A DNA stretch of 64,000 nt from Mesostigma viride (GCA_009746045.1 RPFO01000065.1:6919143-6983142); one strand, 5' to 3'; shown: positions 1 through 11,950, numbered from the stretch's first letter. Notes: generated by a model from the letters alone, not told the origin. Numbers and translations: made by a program.

Positions 1-39
1 ATCCCGCCCAATGCGTTAATTCGGGGGAGCGTTGCGCAG
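1..39 (+). CDS. Tentative upstream exon end of the DAGL-like lipase
   Basis: Frame 1 is open from base 1 and ends at a possible 5' splice site (GTCAGC at 40). It encodes IPPNALIRGSVAQ. The exon end is phase 0, which matches the phase-0 start of the next lipase exon at 935. Class-3 lipases of the DAGL type have a similar hydrophobic and polar stretch just before the strand that leads into the RGT motif. The donor is weak and the piece is short, so this is a suggestion only. Confidence 0.3.
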
Positions 40-319
40 GTCAGCCTCTCAGAAGGAACCTTTCCCTGGACAAAGCCTTAGTAATGATAAGAAGGTTCTG
101 TTTCTTTTGGCGTGCATCGTGGGTCATGGAGCTCGTGTTGTACTAGCTTGTCTCTTTAAACTCCCCATTCCCCCTTTCGCCTGTCTGCCACATCTCCCAT
201 ATTCTGGGAATTCATCCATTCCGAACTTCCCCTCCTTTTTGCCTTCTGTTTCTTGGCCCCCCCTGTAACCCTGTGGCAAGGCAGACTACTGCGGGCGCCT
301 ATTGGCTATCAAAAATAGT

Positions 320-960
320 TACCGACTCCCATCGTTTCCTTGCCTTGTCTGTCTTCCCAGCACTCCAAGCCCCCCGGCGACAGTCTACCAAGAGTGGCTA
401 GTTCATCCATCAACCGATCACTAGCGGTCCCCCCTTTCTCCTTGCCCCGCGTGTCACTCTGCCGTCGCCACCACCAGGGCGAGACGGTCTATCGACGCTG
501 CCTAGTTGGTTTATCGACGTATCATCAACAGTTTTGGTTTAACATGATCTGCTTAGCTTTATTGACGTATCATTAATAGCCTAGGTTTATCGATGCGCCC
601 TTGATAGCTTAGGTTTATCATTAATATCCTAGGGTTATCAACGTATCCTGAATTGCCTCCCCATGTTGCTTGCTGCATGCGTCTTCTTGGCCACATCCCC
701 TTGGCGAGGCGGTCTGCCAATGGTGGCTAGTTTACATAATTATGAACAGTACAATAAAAACAACAGTACAGTAGTAAACAGTGCCCCAACGTTCGCCTCT
801 GATTCCTGGGTCCGCCCACCCCCAGCCCCACAGCGAGGCCGTCTACCAATGGTGACAGGTATTCAAATAATCCAGTCGTTAACGGCTCCCCCCTTTTTCT
901 CGCCTCCTATGTCATCTCCCTGTTCCAACGCCAGCCGCACGGCGAGGCGGTTTACTTTGT
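320..960 (+). repeat. Decayed ~110-bp tandem repeat overlapping a splice acceptor and exon start
   Basis: Related blocks reading roughly GGCGAGGCGGTCTACCAA recur near 375, 478, 702, 831 and 942. The spacings are about 103, 224, 129 and 111 bp. The stretches 375-500 and 831-960 align along their whole length, including a pyrimidine run and a CCAG acceptor-like site. The last copy is the real start of the lipase exon at 935. The rest are degenerate copies with stop codons. Confidence 0.5.
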
Positions 961-3900
961 CGTGGTGCAGCACGCCCTGCGCCGCGTCGTGGTGGCCATC
1001 CGGGGTACCGAGTCTGTGGAGGACGTGGTGTCTGACGCGTTCGCTGGCGCGGTGACGTTCACGCAGGAGGACGTGCCGTGGTGAGCTATCCTTTGTAGAT
1101 TGTGAGCCATTTTGCCGTGGTGCACTATTTTTTCGTAGATTGTGAGCTAGTTTGCAGTGGTGAGCTATTTTTTGTAGATGTCGTCTTCGAGTTGCTTGGC
1201 AGTGTGAAGACGATGACGTTTACGCAGAAAAATGCACCATGATGAGCATGATTGAAAGTATCATGTCAAGCAGACTCACAAGGCTCTCTGTCAACCAGAC
1301 TCTGGGACCTCCTGTCTCAGACGCACGTTTTCCCCCAAGTGACATGTATGCAGGATGGTGCCATGGTGGGCTTTCGATAGATATCGTCTCGAATGTGTGT
1401 GTGTCAATGCGGTGAAAGCAGCGCTTCGTTTGCCGTCGTCTCTGCCGTCTCTGCCAGCGCGGATCCGCACGGGTCCGGCTGTACTTTGGAGTGCCCTGCG
1501 CGGGTACGGCCAGTTGGCTGGCCACTACAAGGGCCAGCGCCGCAAATATACTAGTTATAACAGCTAAGCTTACTACTATCTTGACTATACTCTAGTAGCG
1601 ACCGGCTATGAGAATACGTTGCCGGCGTGGCGCCGACTGTGGAAAGAAATCTAAACGAAGCGCTGGGTGGCAGTCACGCAGGGGGGCGTGCCGTGGTGAG
1701 CTGTTGGTAGAAAGCAGTAGATCATGCGATAAACTCGCGCCAACGTGAGCATTCGTGTGTACTCTGTGTGCAGAAGGGCAGGTAGAACCTGTGCAACGGG
1801 GAATATACAATCGGCTATTTGCCAAACCGCTCACGACTCTGCAGGTTTCCTTGGGCCCTTGCAATACAGCAAATGCCTGGCCGCCCTCGGCTGATTATTA
1901 TTGGTACTGGAGCTTGCTCACTAGCCGGGGCACCATTCTGGTTAACCCTTAGTCCGCTGACCCATTTTTGGCACTTTCATACCCCTGAAAATGAAAAAAT
2001 TCATAACTCACAGGCCACAACTCCAAGTACCCCCAACCAAGATGCTAGGAGTATCTACACTTCAAAGGCTTTCAGAATATGCAATAATACCTTGGCATTA
2101 TCAAAGCATTTGGATGATAGCTCTACTCAAAGTTGGCCAAAAGACGATATTTTTTGCCCAAGGAAAAGTCTACCCCCCCTTAACTTCCCAGGTAGGGTAG
2201 GGAATCTCAATATCAACATTGGACAACTTACTTGGATAGTCCAATGGTGGTTTCCTTGGGTCAGACAACACGGATAACCCATTAGACCTATGTGAGGTGC
2301 TCATATACGTGTGTGGGTTATGTGCGCGTAAACAGCCAACTATGACATGCAATACAAGAATGCATTGTAACAAGCTATAAAAGATTGCCAAAGGTGCTGG
2401 AATACAAACATGTTGCCTACCTGCATTAACGAAATGATATGCTCCAAAGAAATGCCATAAACTGGTCACTTTCAGGGCTAATACCGCTCTTTACAGCAGG
2501 CATGGAAGCTTGCTGAGAGGTGCACCAAAAATCTCGTGAAATATAATGCATGGGAGACGTATTTCGCTGCAAAGGACACGCAAAAACGTTGCCGTACCTG
2601 GCTCGTTCACGTCCTGACCCGATTCCAGTGGCCGGGACCCTCATATCTCACACATACAATTGCTTTACAGGCATAGGTCGCCATAGCCGCATCATGCATG
2701 CATCCTTTATGATTACCAGTTGATGCTGTGTTCAAAGATTACCTATAAACGCGTCCGCATTCCCAGCAAACGCATCAGCGGACATCCCGTACCGAATCTG
2801 GATGCTTGGGCTGGCGCAGACTGCCCGGCCATGAGGATAAAATGGAAATATGATAAGCGATTACTCATCTGGCACTGATGACCAAGAAGGCAGTATATTT
2901 CCACCTGAATTTTCCCAATCCTACAAGTTTGGCCATGCCTGACCTACGAAAATCACGCATCATCATTCTGAGCAACATTCTAAACCGTTTCTAGTCGCGA
3001 GACGCAAAATTTCCCCGATAACGGCACGTTGGCAGCCATATCTCGTCACGCGCACGCGAGTGAAAATTTCCCGCCAAAGTCACGTGACCCCCTATGATTA
3101 CAGCCCTATAATTACCAGGCTATGGCGGATATTACCCCCAAACCTATGCATCACCTTCGTCCTTAAGTGTTCCCGGACCCACCGGACAACTGTCCTCCGT
3201 CACAAGTGGCGTGGCGCTCTCGGCGCGGCGCAAAATTCGACCGTTAGTCAACCCCCCCGACAGGTCGGGGGGGTAGCGGACTATGGGTTAAGGGATTGGT
3301 GATCGTGCTGCTCATCTTTTCATGGTTCTTATTCTGAACCCATCTGGGGTAATCAAGCCCGTCCACTGTGCAATACACCACCATCCTCCACTGTAAGTAT
3401 CGTCCCTTATCCTGTTCAGGCCCTGAAAGCCCCTTGATGATGCTCTGAGATGTCTCAACAAGCACTTGATTGATTGTTTAGTACTATAAATACCTCACAT
3501 TGTCTCGCACCAGTTCACCCCACCCCACCCCACCCCACCCCACCCACCCCACCCCACCCCACCCCACCCCACCCCACCCACCCCACCCCACCCCCACCCC
3601 ACCACCCCACCCCACCCCACCCCACCCCACCCCACCCCACCCCACCCCACCCCACCCCACCCCACCCCACCCCACCCCGCCCAACCCAACCCCATTGCTC
3701 CCCCCATCTCAACGTTCACCACACCTTATCTACCCCACCTCGCTTATGAAATGTATCTAAGAATTCTACCATTTTTATTACTGGCTGGGCACTCACCAGG
3801 AAGCTTACGGGAGCCGGAGAAGACCCGGGCTCGCACTCCGCTGCTGAGATCGGCTATGCGCACGAGGGCGTGCTGATGCTGGCGCGCGAGCTGGCGGTGC

Positions 3901-6900
3901 GACTGAACGGAGAGGCCGCCCGAAGTGACGACGTCTTCCCCAACGAAGTGGTGAGTGGCGAGAACGAATGGAAAAGAAGTTTGGAATGCCCAATGGTTTT
4001 CAGGGCCACGGGTAGATTTCGATGGGGTCATCGTCGAGGGCGCACCTGTTGGAGACTGCCGCGTGTTTTGGGCCTCCCCTTACTGTCAAGAGCACTCTCA
4101 TGCCCTATTAGTGCTTAGTCATGGTCAACTAGAGTGTTTTCGGTCCCATGGTTACAAGAAGGACCGGAATAACGGCCTTTCCACATCACGTTCTTATTTT
4201 ATAGGAAAGTGACCCAGGGGCCACAGTCGCCAAGCATTGCAGCAGGAGTAACAATAAGAGCAACACCGGTGCCAGCAGTAGAGCGCCTTGTGACACTTGT
4301 TTATTGGAAAGCGACCCCGGGGGCCACCCTCGTGAAGCCTCATTTTGATTCAAGAAACACTTCTAGGCTTCGAGGGGAGGAGATCTCCTGGTAACGCAGA
4401 TCTCAGCAGTTCGGTGTCCGGGTGACGCAGGTTTCAGCGAATTTGGAGCGCAAGTAAGTAGGGCACGACTGCAGGCACGACGCCCTGCGAGGGATTCCAC
4501 TGCGCATCTCAGTTTGGAAGCTCTGTTTGTGTGGGCTGGAGGAAAGCGGCGCGAAATTCTACAGTTTTGGAACCCAGCCCTTTTGTATTGAGGTTGCGGA
4601 GCTGAAGTACAGCACTGGATTCTGTGCCGCAGAAGTACAGGGATTCTCGTTCCTGTGCCAGCTGGGTTGTCTCCGCCCCCGCTAGCTCATGCCAGTTGCT
4701 CAAGTGGTCTTTGCCTCTCATGGACCTGGGGGCCCCGTCCGATTCCAGGCCAAACGGCTGGAACTAGGCGTCGCAAGAGCAGCTCTTTTGGCTGGATTCC
4801 CTGGTCCTGCAACGTTCCAGGCCTTGGGCGATTCCCATTCTAGTCACGCTGGCGACGAGCACAAGAGTTTGCGCCTGTCGACATAATCGTTGCACGACGC
4901 TTGCCGACGCACTCATTGCACTATGCTCGCCAACACTATTGTGACACTATGTACAGTAGGATACTTCTATACATATAGTAGGATAAAATACTTCTATACA
5001 TATAGTAGGATACTTCTATTGTAGGATTAAATGCTGACCGCAGCTCAGGTCAGTTTGACCGCATCATGAGTTGGGCAGACAGCTCAGCATGTTCATGCCT
5101 CACTTCACACGTCTCTTGCGACGGTGCCGGCCAACCGCAATGCCTGCAGGGGTCACAGTGCCAGACGGGGGGGTTCCTCTCCCGCCTCATGGGTGCTGGC
5201 GGGCCCTGCCAGGGTTACAACCTGGTCCTCGTGGGCCACTCGCTCGGATCCGGCGTGGCCTCCTGCCTGGCGCTGCGGGTATGTGCCAATACCCTGGAAT
5301 GATCTGTAGTGATAGCAGCCCCGGTGACCAGAGGCCAGCCGATGCTGATGTGCCGATGCAACCTGCGCCTGCGGGTATGTGATGATGTGCTGATGGAACC
5401 ACGCACCTGGTTTGGCTAGGGATGGGGTGCGAGGACCGCACACCGTGGAACGACACGCACTTGGTTTGGGTTTCGACATATATATAAAGCTGTAAGTGCC
5501 GGTGTAACCAAACGACACCCTACAACAGGACCAAGCGCCTGCTTCTGTTGCAACTACAACTGTGTCCATTAGGAAGTTCTGTGTCCATGAAGAGGCCATT
5601 TGGCCTCAAATATTTGCGTAAATGGCCAGCGGTTTGTGGGGCTGCACAGTCGTAACCGTTTCCCAGGTGGCCTTGTCCTCCCCGTCCCCCTCCTCATAAG
5701 TGGCCTGCTTACTAAAAATTCCCCCATTGTGATCAAGCCTGCCCCATTTACATACGCACTTCCTTGCCCTGAAGTCTCCGCTTCATTTCCGAAACACCTG
5801 GCCTTGCCACTGAAACCTTGTCTGACACTCTGACATTGCCTCAATGCTTCACTTACCATGCCATGTCTTCCTGACCTCCTTCCGCTCTGTCTTTCTCTTC
5901 TTCTGTCACATGTCCCCTCAGCTTTTGTGATGCCATTGCACCTGCTTTTATTCTGCTGTGCCTCGTCTGCTCTTATTGTGCTCTCTCTTTTCGTTTTTGG
6001 CTGTGCTCTATCTCTTGTTTCTGACTAGGCTCTCCCTTCTCATTCCTTAAACATGCTTTGCCTTCTCATCTCTCGCGACACTCTGCCTTCTCATCTCTCG
6101 CGACACTCTGCCTTCTCATCTCTTGCGGCACTCTGCCTTCTCATATCTTGCGACACTCTGCCTTCTCATCTCTTGCCACACTCTGCCTTCTCATCTCTTG
6201 CCACACTCTGCCTTCTCATCTCTTGCGACACTCTGCCTTCTCATCTCTTGCGACACTCTGCCTTCTCATCTCTCGCGACACTCTGCCTTCTCACCCTCGC
6301 GACACTCTGCCTTCTCAACTCTTGCGACACTCTGCCTTCTCATCTCTTGCCACACTCTGCCTTCTCATCTCTTGCCACACTCTGCCTTCTCATCTCTTGC
6401 GACACTCTGCCTTCTCATCTCTTGCCACACTCTGCCTTCTCATCTCTTGCCACACTCTGCCTTCTCATCTCTTGCGACACTCTGCCTTCTCATCTCTCGC
6501 GACACTCTGCCTTCTCATCTCTCGCGACACTCTGCCTTCTCATCTCTCGCGACACTCTGCCTTCTCATCTCTTGCGACACTCTGCCTTCTCATCTCTTGC
6601 GACACTCTGCCTTCTCATCTCTTGCGACACTCTGCCTTCTCATCTCTCGCGACACTCTGCCTTCTCATCTCTTGCGACACTCTGCCTTCTCACCGCTTGC
6701 GACACTCTGCCTTCTCATCTCTCGCGACACTCTGCCTTCTCATATCTTGCGATACTCTGCCTTTGCCTCATCTCCCCGCCTCGGTTTCATTGACCTGCTT
6801 TGCTTTGCCTGATCTCACATTGCTCTGACCCCTCTTCTCGGTTCCTATACTTTGCTCGGCCCAGTCTGATTGTGATTAGATATACCCTTTTGACTTATAG

Positions 6901-9900
6901 ACCCTGCCTCCTCATTGCATACTTTGTTCTGCCTCTTCACTTTTTTTGCTCCTCATCCCCTCCTCGTGGCCAGCTCAAGCGTGACTTCCCCAACGTGCGC
7001 TCGTTCGGGTACAACGCGATGCCCAGCGTGGATGCGGGCACAGCTGCGCGGTGCAAGAAGTTTGTCACAAAGTAGGGACTTACTTTCTTTCTTCCTTCCT
7101 TGGAAGAGTGTTTCTGCTATTTCTTTTCTTTCTGTCTTTTTTTTTTCTTCTTCCTTCTTTCCTTCCTTCCTTCCTTCCTCACTCACTCACTCACTCACTC
7201 ACTCACTCACTCACTCACTCACTCACTCACTCACTCACTCACTCACTCACTCACTCACTCACTCACTCACTCACTCACTCACTCACTCACTCACTCACTC
7301 ACTCACTCACTCACTCACTCACTCACTCACTCACTCACTCACTCACTCACTCACTCACTCACTCACTCACTCACTCACTCACTCACTCACTCACTCACTC
7401 ACTCACTCACTCACTCACTCCCTCACTCCCTCACTCCCTCACTCCCTCACTCCCTCACTCACTCCCTCACTCACTCCCTCACTCACTCACTCACTCACTC
7501 ACTCACTCACTCACTCACTCACTCACTCACTCACTCACTCACTCACTCACTCACTCACTCACTCACTCACTCACTCACTCACTCACTCACTCACTCACTC
7601 ACTCACTCACTCACTCACTCACTCACTCACTCACTCACTCACTCACTCACTCACTCACTCACTCACTCACTCACTCACTCACTCACTCACTCACTCACTC
7701 ACTCACTCACTCACTCACTCACTCACTCCCTCACTCCCTCACTCCCTCACTCCCTCACTCCCTCCCTCCCCCTCCCTCCCTCCCTCCCTCCCTCCCTCCC
7801 TCCCTCCCTCCCTCCCTCCCTCCCTCCTCCCTCCGTCCGTCCGTCCGCCCGCCCGCCCGCCCGCCCGCCCGCCGCCCGCCCGCCCGCCCGCCCGATCGAT
7901 CTATCTATCTATCTATCCATCTATCTATCATCTATCTATCTCTCTCTCTCTCACACACACACTCACAAACACACACACAAACACACGCACAAACGCACAC
8001 GCATACCTCCTCCCCCCTCTGCCTCTCATTAATCTGTTCCCCTTTGGCAGCATCGTCTACAACTCGGATGTCGTCTCACGCGCCTGCCTGGGCACGCTGG
8101 AGCGCATGCGCGAGGCCGCGGTCGCCACCGCCATCCACGCCGAGCTCGAGGCCGCCAAGAGGAGACGCCGACTGCTCGCAAACGCGTCTCGCCGGTTCGC
8201 CAACATGCTCACTCCCCGGCTCATGCGCAGCGCCAAGGACGGCGCGCCGAGGGACCCCGCGACGACACCTGTCACCTCGCCTAGCACGCCCTCGATCGCA
8301 ACTGGACGCGGGCCCCACCCGAGTAAGCCTACTTACCTCGGGGGAGGGAGGGAGGAGGGGGGGGATGGGAACGGGAATGGGAGCGAGAACATGATCGGCC
8401 CGGGGCTCGTGCGTCGCGTCAGCAAGGACGTGGGCACGGCACTCACGATCTGCCTGGGGCTGATCAGCTGCGTGCGCCGCGTGCGCTACCAGTGGGAGGG
8501 CGTGGGGGCCAAGCGCCGGAAGCGGTTTGCACGGGCAGCAGCAGAAGCGGCCGCCACGTCGGCGGGGTCCTCAGCGGGCCTCAAGGGCAGTACTTCCACG
8601 GGGGGCGACGACAGCAGTAGCAAGCGGGGGACTCCGGCAAGGGCCACGATGCGCGAGGTGAGCATCCTCGAGGTGGAGGACGAGGGGGAAGGGGCATATG
8701 AGCGGGTGGGCAGCAGGCAAGACGGGGCAAACGCCAGCACTGAATCGAGGAAAAGCACGGGTGGGCGTGGTGGGTCTGGGCGAGGGGTCAAACTTGCAAA
8801 GCCGAGTGGGGACGACAATGCCCTCCACGATGGTTCTAGTCTTGGCAGTGAGCGGGATGCGGCAGGGACGGTGACAGGCGGCGGCAGAGAATCGCCTTTC
8901 CAGGCGCCGCCTCCTTCGCAGCGGATGGACCTCGATGGCGGAGGAGGGATGCGTGAATCCGGAGGGATGTCTGAGTCATCGCAGGAGGAGGGATTTGCTT
9001 CGGTGAGCCGCCGACGGCTCAAGGCGCACGTTATTCTGTCGGACGTCATCAGCCCTCGTGCTACCGGGGCGCACGATATTTTGTCGGACGCGAGCGGTTG
9101 TGACGCGAGTGGGAATGGAGACGAGGACGGGAGCGAGCTGGATATCATGGCTGGTCCGCGTGATGGGAGCGAAACGATGCCGAGCCAAGAGCAAACCATG
9201 GATGTGTTACTGAGGGATGACCTCCCTGTCAAGGAATCAGGGGAGGGGTCGTCCAACGATGGACCGCACAGTGCTAACCACCCACCAGAAGACACCCACA
9301 GCGGGAGCGATTTGGATGTTAGTCGGAGCGAAGAGGGAGATGTCAGAGAGCAAGGCGTCGATATAAAACAGGGTAACGGCGGTGTGGGGCCCTCGGCACG
9401 AAGGGCACAGGCGCACAGCCGACAGGTGTCCTTCTTCATGGGCGACGACAAGGACAAGGAGGGCAGTGGGGCCACCCCGTGGCTACCCAAGGAAGAAGAG
9501 CGTGCTGACGATGGCTCGACCACGACCGCATGGCCCTTGGTCGCAGGGGGGGCGCAGCATGGGAATAATAATCAGGAGGGCAGCGGTGGGGCGCCGCATT
9601 ACTCATCGAGCTCAGAGATGGGCTCCCTCCTGAGCGACAGCGGGATGTGCAGCCATATGGAGAGCGAGCGACTTATGGGGAGCCAGGGGCAGAGTCGCAG
9701 TCAGGGCACGGGTGAGGGCCAGGACGGATCGATAACGTCAGCGCGGGCGCGCTCCCCCGCAGGGTCGCAGCAGTGCACAGGGTCCCTGGGCCTGGGCTCG
9801 CACACGTACTCCTCTGTTGGAGGGGGCATGGCCACAGGGTCCCTGGGCCTGGGCTCTCAGGCGTTGTTCTCAGCGGGAGGGGAAGCGGGAGTGACTTCTT

Positions 9901-10497
9901 CCACGTCCGTCACGTCGGTGGACGGGAGCTGGGTCTCCGGTGCGACGGTCAGCAGCAAGACAAATTCAAGGCTCTACCAGCCGATGCTGTCCAAGCTGCA
10001 GTCGTTTGTGGTGCACGACGGGAGCGGGCGCGCATGGGCGGACCAGGGGGACCTGGTCATCCCTGGCCAGGTGGTCTACGTGGCGCGGCGCGGAGCTGAG
10101 GTGGGCAGGCCGGTGCGCCTCGCGGGGGACGGGAAGCGGCGGCGTGAGGTCCCGTGGGAGCACAGCGCGGAGCTCACGAGCCCTCACGACGTGCGACTGC
10201 GGGACATCGTGGTGAACGAGCGCATGTTTCTGGATCACCTGCCGTGGAGGTGCGTGCGTGCGGTCGCGTTTTGGGACCCAGGCACTAGAAAGTAGGGTTC
10301 TGCACGGTACCCAAAGTCGGTCACCCAAAACTTTTTCTGGGGTTTATTTTCTCACTTGCACATCATCGTCAGATTCATTGTCATTTTGCTGACGGGCGCA
10401 TGGTCTCCCCCTGGTTTTCTTTCTTTTCCTCGTTTTCCTTCGCTGCAGGCTGGAGAGGGCTCTGCACGACCTGGTATCGCAGATGGGCCAGGTGTGA
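935..10497 (+). CDS. DAGL-like sn-1 diacylglycerol lipase, class-3 lipase (multi-exon, N-terminus missing)
   Basis: Exons proposed at 935-1080, 3800-3950, 5213-5278, 6974-7071, 8051-10249 and 10449-10497. All have GT..AG introns and matching phases (0/2/0/0/2/2), giving 902 residues. The order of motifs is that of class-3 lipases: VVVAIRGTESVEDVVSD, then AEIGYAHEGVLMLAREL, then the nucleophile elbow GYNLVLVGHSLGSG (Ser about 109), then RSFGYNAMPSVD, then NIVYNSDVVSRACLG (catalytic Asp about 160), and near the C-terminus ERMFLDHLPWR (catalytic His about 883). The family releases 2-acylglycerol from diacylglycerol at membranes, and the missing N-terminus would carry the transmembrane helices. 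Between Asp and His lies a very long Ser/Gly/Glu-rich insert in place of the short regulatory loop. The exon structure is inferred from sequence only. Confidence 0.85.
1074..1180 (+). repeat. ~40-bp tandem repeat carrying copies of the 5' splice site
   Basis: Three imperfect units read GCCGTGGTGAGCTAT... then a TTTGTAGATTGTGAG block. The first unit contains the lipase donor at 1081 (GTGAGC). The third repeats GTGGTGAGCTAT at about 1158, so alternative donors are possible. Confidence 0.55.
1190..1693 (+). pseudogene. Decayed duplicate copies of the lipase exon end inside intron 1
   Basis: Bases 1664-1693 closely repeat the end of the exon at 935-1080 (CACGCAGG..G.CGTGCCGTG followed by GTGAGCTG), with a looser match upstream from about 1450. 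A second copy, at 1190-1245, matches the same exon end (GATGACGTTTACGCAG, then ATGATGAGC). Both are broken and out of frame. They look like tandem exon-fragment duplications that have decayed. The 5' limits are uncertain. Confidence 0.45.
1700..3510. other. Rest of intron 1, no gene seen
   Basis: About 1.8 kb of mixed-composition sequence between the decayed exon copies and the C-rich microsatellite. Open frames here are short, and none resembles a protein I recognise. I see no RNA gene. Confidence 0.6.
3513..3682. repeat. (CCCCA)n microsatellite in lipase intron 1
   Basis: About 170 bp of nearly pure CCCCA units with a few CCCA and CCCCCA interruptions. It lies about 120 bp before the acceptor of the 3800 exon. 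Every frame is open through it, giving spurious Pro/His/Thr and Gly/Trp/Val ORFs. Confidence 0.95.
3951..5212. other. Lipase intron 2, no gene seen
   Basis: Starts GTGAGT at 3951 and ends CCTGCCAG at 5212. It has two related GGAAAG(T/C)GACCC..GGGGCCAC blocks at about 4204 and 4307, and short repeats of ATACTTCTATACATATAGTAGG at 4962-5023. No coding signal was recognised. Confidence 0.6.
5279..6049. other. Start of lipase intron 3 with a duplicated donor site
   Basis: The true donor GCGCTGCGG|GTATGTG (cut at 5278/5279) is repeated as GCGCCTGCGG|GTATGTG at about 5366-5381. The rest, to 6049, is pyrimidine-rich intron without a gene. Confidence 0.55.
6050..6765 (+). repeat. 25-bp minisatellite, ~28 copies, in lipase intron 3
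   Basis: The unit is close to TCATCTCTTGCGACACTCTG plus CCTTC. Most variation is TTGCGA versus TTGCCA versus TCGCGA. The array is stop-free in all three forward frames, because 25 is not a multiple of 3 and the same peptide cycles through them. The three long Ser/His/Leu-rich ORFs here are therefore artefacts. Confidence 0.95.
7072..8050 (+). repeat. Lipase intron 4, mostly (ACTC)n then (CCTC)n, (CCGC)n, (ATCT)n, (CA)n
   Basis: The intron runs from GTAGGG (7072) to TTTGGCAG (8050). From about 7177 to 7760 it is almost pure ACTC, with two CCTC-interspersed patches. It then runs through CCTC, CCGT, CCGC, ATCT and AC-type repeats to the acceptor. The repeat is free of stop codons, so it fuses in frame with the following exon and creates a false 1126-residue ORF. 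Confidence 0.9.
8051..10249 (+). CDS. Large lipase exon holding the expanded regulatory insert
   Basis: This is the fifth exon proposed for the DAGL-like gene. It begins with the catalytic-Asp block (IVYNSDVVSRACLG) and an Arg-rich amphipathic helix (AELEAAKRRRRLLANASRRF), which resembles the start of the regulatory loop in animal DAGLs. About 580 residues of low-complexity Ser/Gly/Asp/Glu sequence follow, with a duplicated CTGSLGLGS/ATGSLGLGS block. After that the fold resumes at LYQPMLSKLQSFVVHDGSGR, VIPGQVVYVARRG and the catalytic-His segment. The donor at 10250 (GTGCGT) joins it to the last exon, which encodes LERALHDLVSQMGQV and a stop. Confidence 0.8.
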
Positions 10498-11849
10498 GCG
10501 GCCGGCCAGCTGACTCTACCGACATTCCCTTTGTGATCAAAAGGCACGGGAGCCCGACATGCCACCCAGTAGCATGCAGACGTTCGCGGAAGGGTGGGAT
10601 GGAGAGGGTGGTATGGACTTCAAGCCTCGACGATTGTTTTGTCCGGGGCGAGTATTGGTGGTTGCGATCACCTGGTACTGGCGGCCGATCATGCCGCTCA
10701 TGTGTTTGGAAGGTAGTGTGGGTAGTAGATTGAATCGTTTTTGGTCCCAAATTGTCAGGGACCATAGGACTTGGGTAATCAAGGGCGGGTTCTGTGGTTG
10801 CGGCTGTGTCACAGGATGTGTGTTGTGTGTTGTGTGTTGTGTGTTGTAGATATGTGTGTGGGCCTGCACAACAGCATCCAATTGGAGACACTGGCGCATC
10901 TTCTGTCAGGCAAGCTAAGCAGGAGAGCTTGGTATTCTGTCCACTGTATGTGCGGCGCTTTGAACCTGGACTGGTCCAGATCTGACTGGAATTTGTTCCC
11001 AAATGTCGTGTCACGTCCGTGATCATTTACGTCTGTGCACTCGAGAAACGGCTGTTCACCGAATCATTGACGTCCAATTGAGTTCCGTTAGTTTGGTTCT
11101 GCAGTAGCCGTTTGGCTTGGATTTGTTCAAGTTTGGGTACCGGCCGGTATGAAGCGCCGCACCGGATGCTAGTACCCAACTCTACGACGCATGTGGCTGA
11201 ATATTTACTTTTGTAGTACATTCAGTCTACCGTTGGTAGATATCGGACGGCACAGTCATTATGTTATGATGACTGAGCGTCGCGCGTATGAATATTGTAT
11301 TACTGCCGCGCAGACTGATTTGATTGATGCGCACACGCGTCGCTCATAGCCTGAGCACGCCAAAGCCTGAAATGTATTGTGACAAGCAGGCAGGATTGGC
11401 AGCACATACGATTTGCTGTATTGCTGGAAAATGCGCACATAGTTTGGCACGCACGTAGCCAGGTTGACAGCTAGTGCTATGGCGCGGGATTTGCTTGCGT
11501 CAGCAGCACTTTTGGAAATAGCTAAAGAGAACGAGCCTTGACCATGGAGGTCGTTGTTCGCTCGTTTCTCTCCCTCACAACTGTTGAGTTGTCTTCATGG
11601 GGTTAAACTTCTCGAGTAGCCCGGAGCAGCCCCCGTGAGTGGTTGCATGTCATTGCCATGACGATGGTTGATAGGATTGACAGTGGTTTGATCCGTTTGG
11701 GATGTTGTTGGCATTGTGGACGAGAAACATTCTGCTGACCCGGGAACAGTCCCGGGAAAGGGCTGGTTCGTTGTTGTCGAGCGTGCCACTGAGTAACTGG
11801 GACATGAGCGCAGAGTCACGCAGTTGATATAGATGATGACGAAAGTATA
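10498..11849. other. Intergenic stretch downstream of the lipase, no gene seen
   Basis: It contains a short TGTGT/GTTGTGT run at 10816-10850 and nothing else recognised. Open frames are short and share no recognisable domains. Confidence 0.55.
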
Positions 11850-11950
11850 GGACCTAGATAGCTTATACCATCCATTCCATCCCATGTTCCGCTCCCACTG
11901 AGGGCTTATGCTCACGTGACGCAGTCACGTGTCTATTAATTAATTAATTA
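11850..11950 (+). mobile_element. 101-bp LINE/SINE 3' fragment with a 14-bp target-site duplication
   Basis: The insert is flanked by perfect copies of ATGACGAAAGTATA (11836-11849 and 11951-11964). Its 3' part reads CTTATGCTCACGTGACGCAG then TCACGTGTCT, and ends in an (ATTA)n tail. CACGTGAC-GCA-GTCACGTG forms a perfect hairpin just before the tail. The same 3' sequence precedes the (ATTC)n tail at 27.7 kb. These are the marks of target-primed reverse transcription with severe 5' truncation. Confidence 0.85.

Noticed and set aside
3474-3760. Pro/His/Thr and Gly/Trp/Val ORFs
   Set aside because: (CCCCA)n microsatellite open in all frames.
6053-6828. Three overlapping Ser/His/Leu-rich ORFs
   Set aside because: Same 25-bp minisatellite read in three frames, inside a lipase intron.
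6915-8050. 5' part of the 1126-residue ORF (Thr-His-Ser-Leu repeat protein)
   Set aside because: It is an intronic (ACTC)n microsatellite that happens to be stop-free. The acceptor at 8049-8050 and the splice phase place the true exon start at 8051.
8486-9523. 345-residue - strand ORF
   Set aside because: Shadow of the GC-rich lipase exon, with no domain. The + strand frame has the catalytic motifs.
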